This document shows positions 30,468-30,691 of a stretch of DNA of 30,691 bases, piece by piece. The DNA is from a virus. The translations under genes and the position numbers were made by a program. The notes below the pieces were generated by a model. That model ran no database searches and was not told where the DNA came from. It saw only the letters and a list, made by a program, of their open reading frames with translations. The DNA is taken from the IMG/VR virus record IMGVR_UViG_3300030012_002028, positions 1 through 30,691 of that record; one strand, given 5' to 3'. Each line of letters begins with the position of its first letter. The first letter of the stretch is position 1.

Positions 30468-30484
30468 TGCACCGACGCGGTGCA
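30468..30484 (-). promoter_or_regulatory. Hairpin/dyad at +1 of leftward promoter 2
   Basis: Perfect TGCACCG-ACG-CGGTGCA, placed 6 bases below the -10 box, therefore at the predicted transcript start. The arrangement mirrors the one at 28980-28995. Confidence 0.6.
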
Positions 30485-30490
30485 GGTTGA

Positions 30491-30519
30491 ATCATACCCG
30501 GTATCGGCTCCCTGTGCAA
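30491..30519 (-). promoter_or_regulatory. Leftward sigma-70-like promoter 2
   Basis: On the minus strand TTGCAC, 17 bases, then TATGAT (5 of 6 to the -10 consensus). It would start near 30484 and drive the genes at 30444 and 30073. Confidence 0.75.
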
Positions 30520-30610
30520 CTTCTCTAGCGGTATTTCGCAACTTTCCCAAAACCGCGTTTTCAAGCTCAAAACCCCGAAATATCCAAAACCCGGCTACCT
30601 GGCACGCATA

Positions 30611-30691
30611 AAACGCAGCCAGCAGCAGCAGCCAGCGGAAGCAGCCAGCGGAAGCAGCCAGCGGAAGCAGCCAGCGGAAGCAGCCAGCAGC
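30611..30691. repeat. 13-bp minisatellite, array 2, running off the window edge
   Basis: Four exact copies of a 13-bp unit, GCCAGCGGAAGCA, start at 30631, 30644, 30657 and 30670, preceded by AGC repeats and continuing at the edge. The unit differs from array 1's AGCAGCCAGCAGG mainly by A/G changes. No gene lies between 30571 and 30691. Confidence 0.92.

Noticed and set aside
1-30691. Integrase, repressor, attachment site or tRNA genes
   Set aside because: I looked for tyrosine or serine recombinase signatures, clear HTH repressors and cloverleaf patterns and saw none I could support; absence by eye is not proof.

Overview
The window looks like most or all of a tailed double-stranded DNA phage genome with an HK97-type capsid and a long flexible (siphovirus-type) tail. 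It runs in canonical order from terminase through portal, protease, capsid, connectors, tail tube, tape measure and adhesins, then recombination/replication, then a membrane and lysis-like region, then leftward accessory genes. No integrase, DNA polymerase, helicase, clear repressor or tRNA was recognised, so lifestyle is unresolved and replication probably leans on the host. A dockerin/EF-hand-like C-terminus and a PEP-CTERM-like C-terminus resemble host proteins common in Planctomycetota and related aquatic bacteria. That is a weak, inferred host hint.

Layout. 1-6671: small and large terminase, portal with a MuF-like tail, extended prohead protease and major capsid protein. 6720-8663: four head-tail joining genes. 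8665-12533: two tandem tail-tube paralogues, a tail-assembly chaperone with an apparent -1 frameshift, and the tape measure. 12530-19454: two tail-tip proteins of unknown role, then a mosaic set of adhesins sharing lectin-like and beta-solenoid modules. 19506-19790: a tiny Cys-containing ORF and terminators. 19794-24928: lambda-type recombination (PD-(D/E)XK exonuclease, annealing protein, SSB-like protein), a C5 cytosine methyltransferase with a second protein-like frame inside it, a DUF1376 replication protein, and small genes including a PD-(D/E)XK-like protein. 24915-27603: overlapping small membrane, zinc-ribbon and secreted-like proteins, ending in an HNH endonuclease. 27593-30519: leftward genes including a lysozyme/transglycosylase-like endolysin, two promoters of matching design, an iteron-like array, several dyads and two GC-rich 13-bp repeat arrays, the second running off the right edge.

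Genes are tightly packed, mostly with ATGA, TAATG, GTGA or TTGA overlaps, which indicates translational coupling in long operons. TTG, GTG and probably CTG starts are used. The most notable items are the two recognisable C-terminal sequences overprinted in the methyltransferase, the well-formed -1 frameshift signal, the shuffled adhesin modules, the twin promoters with hairpins at +1, and the dockerin-like and PEP-CTERM-like exports.
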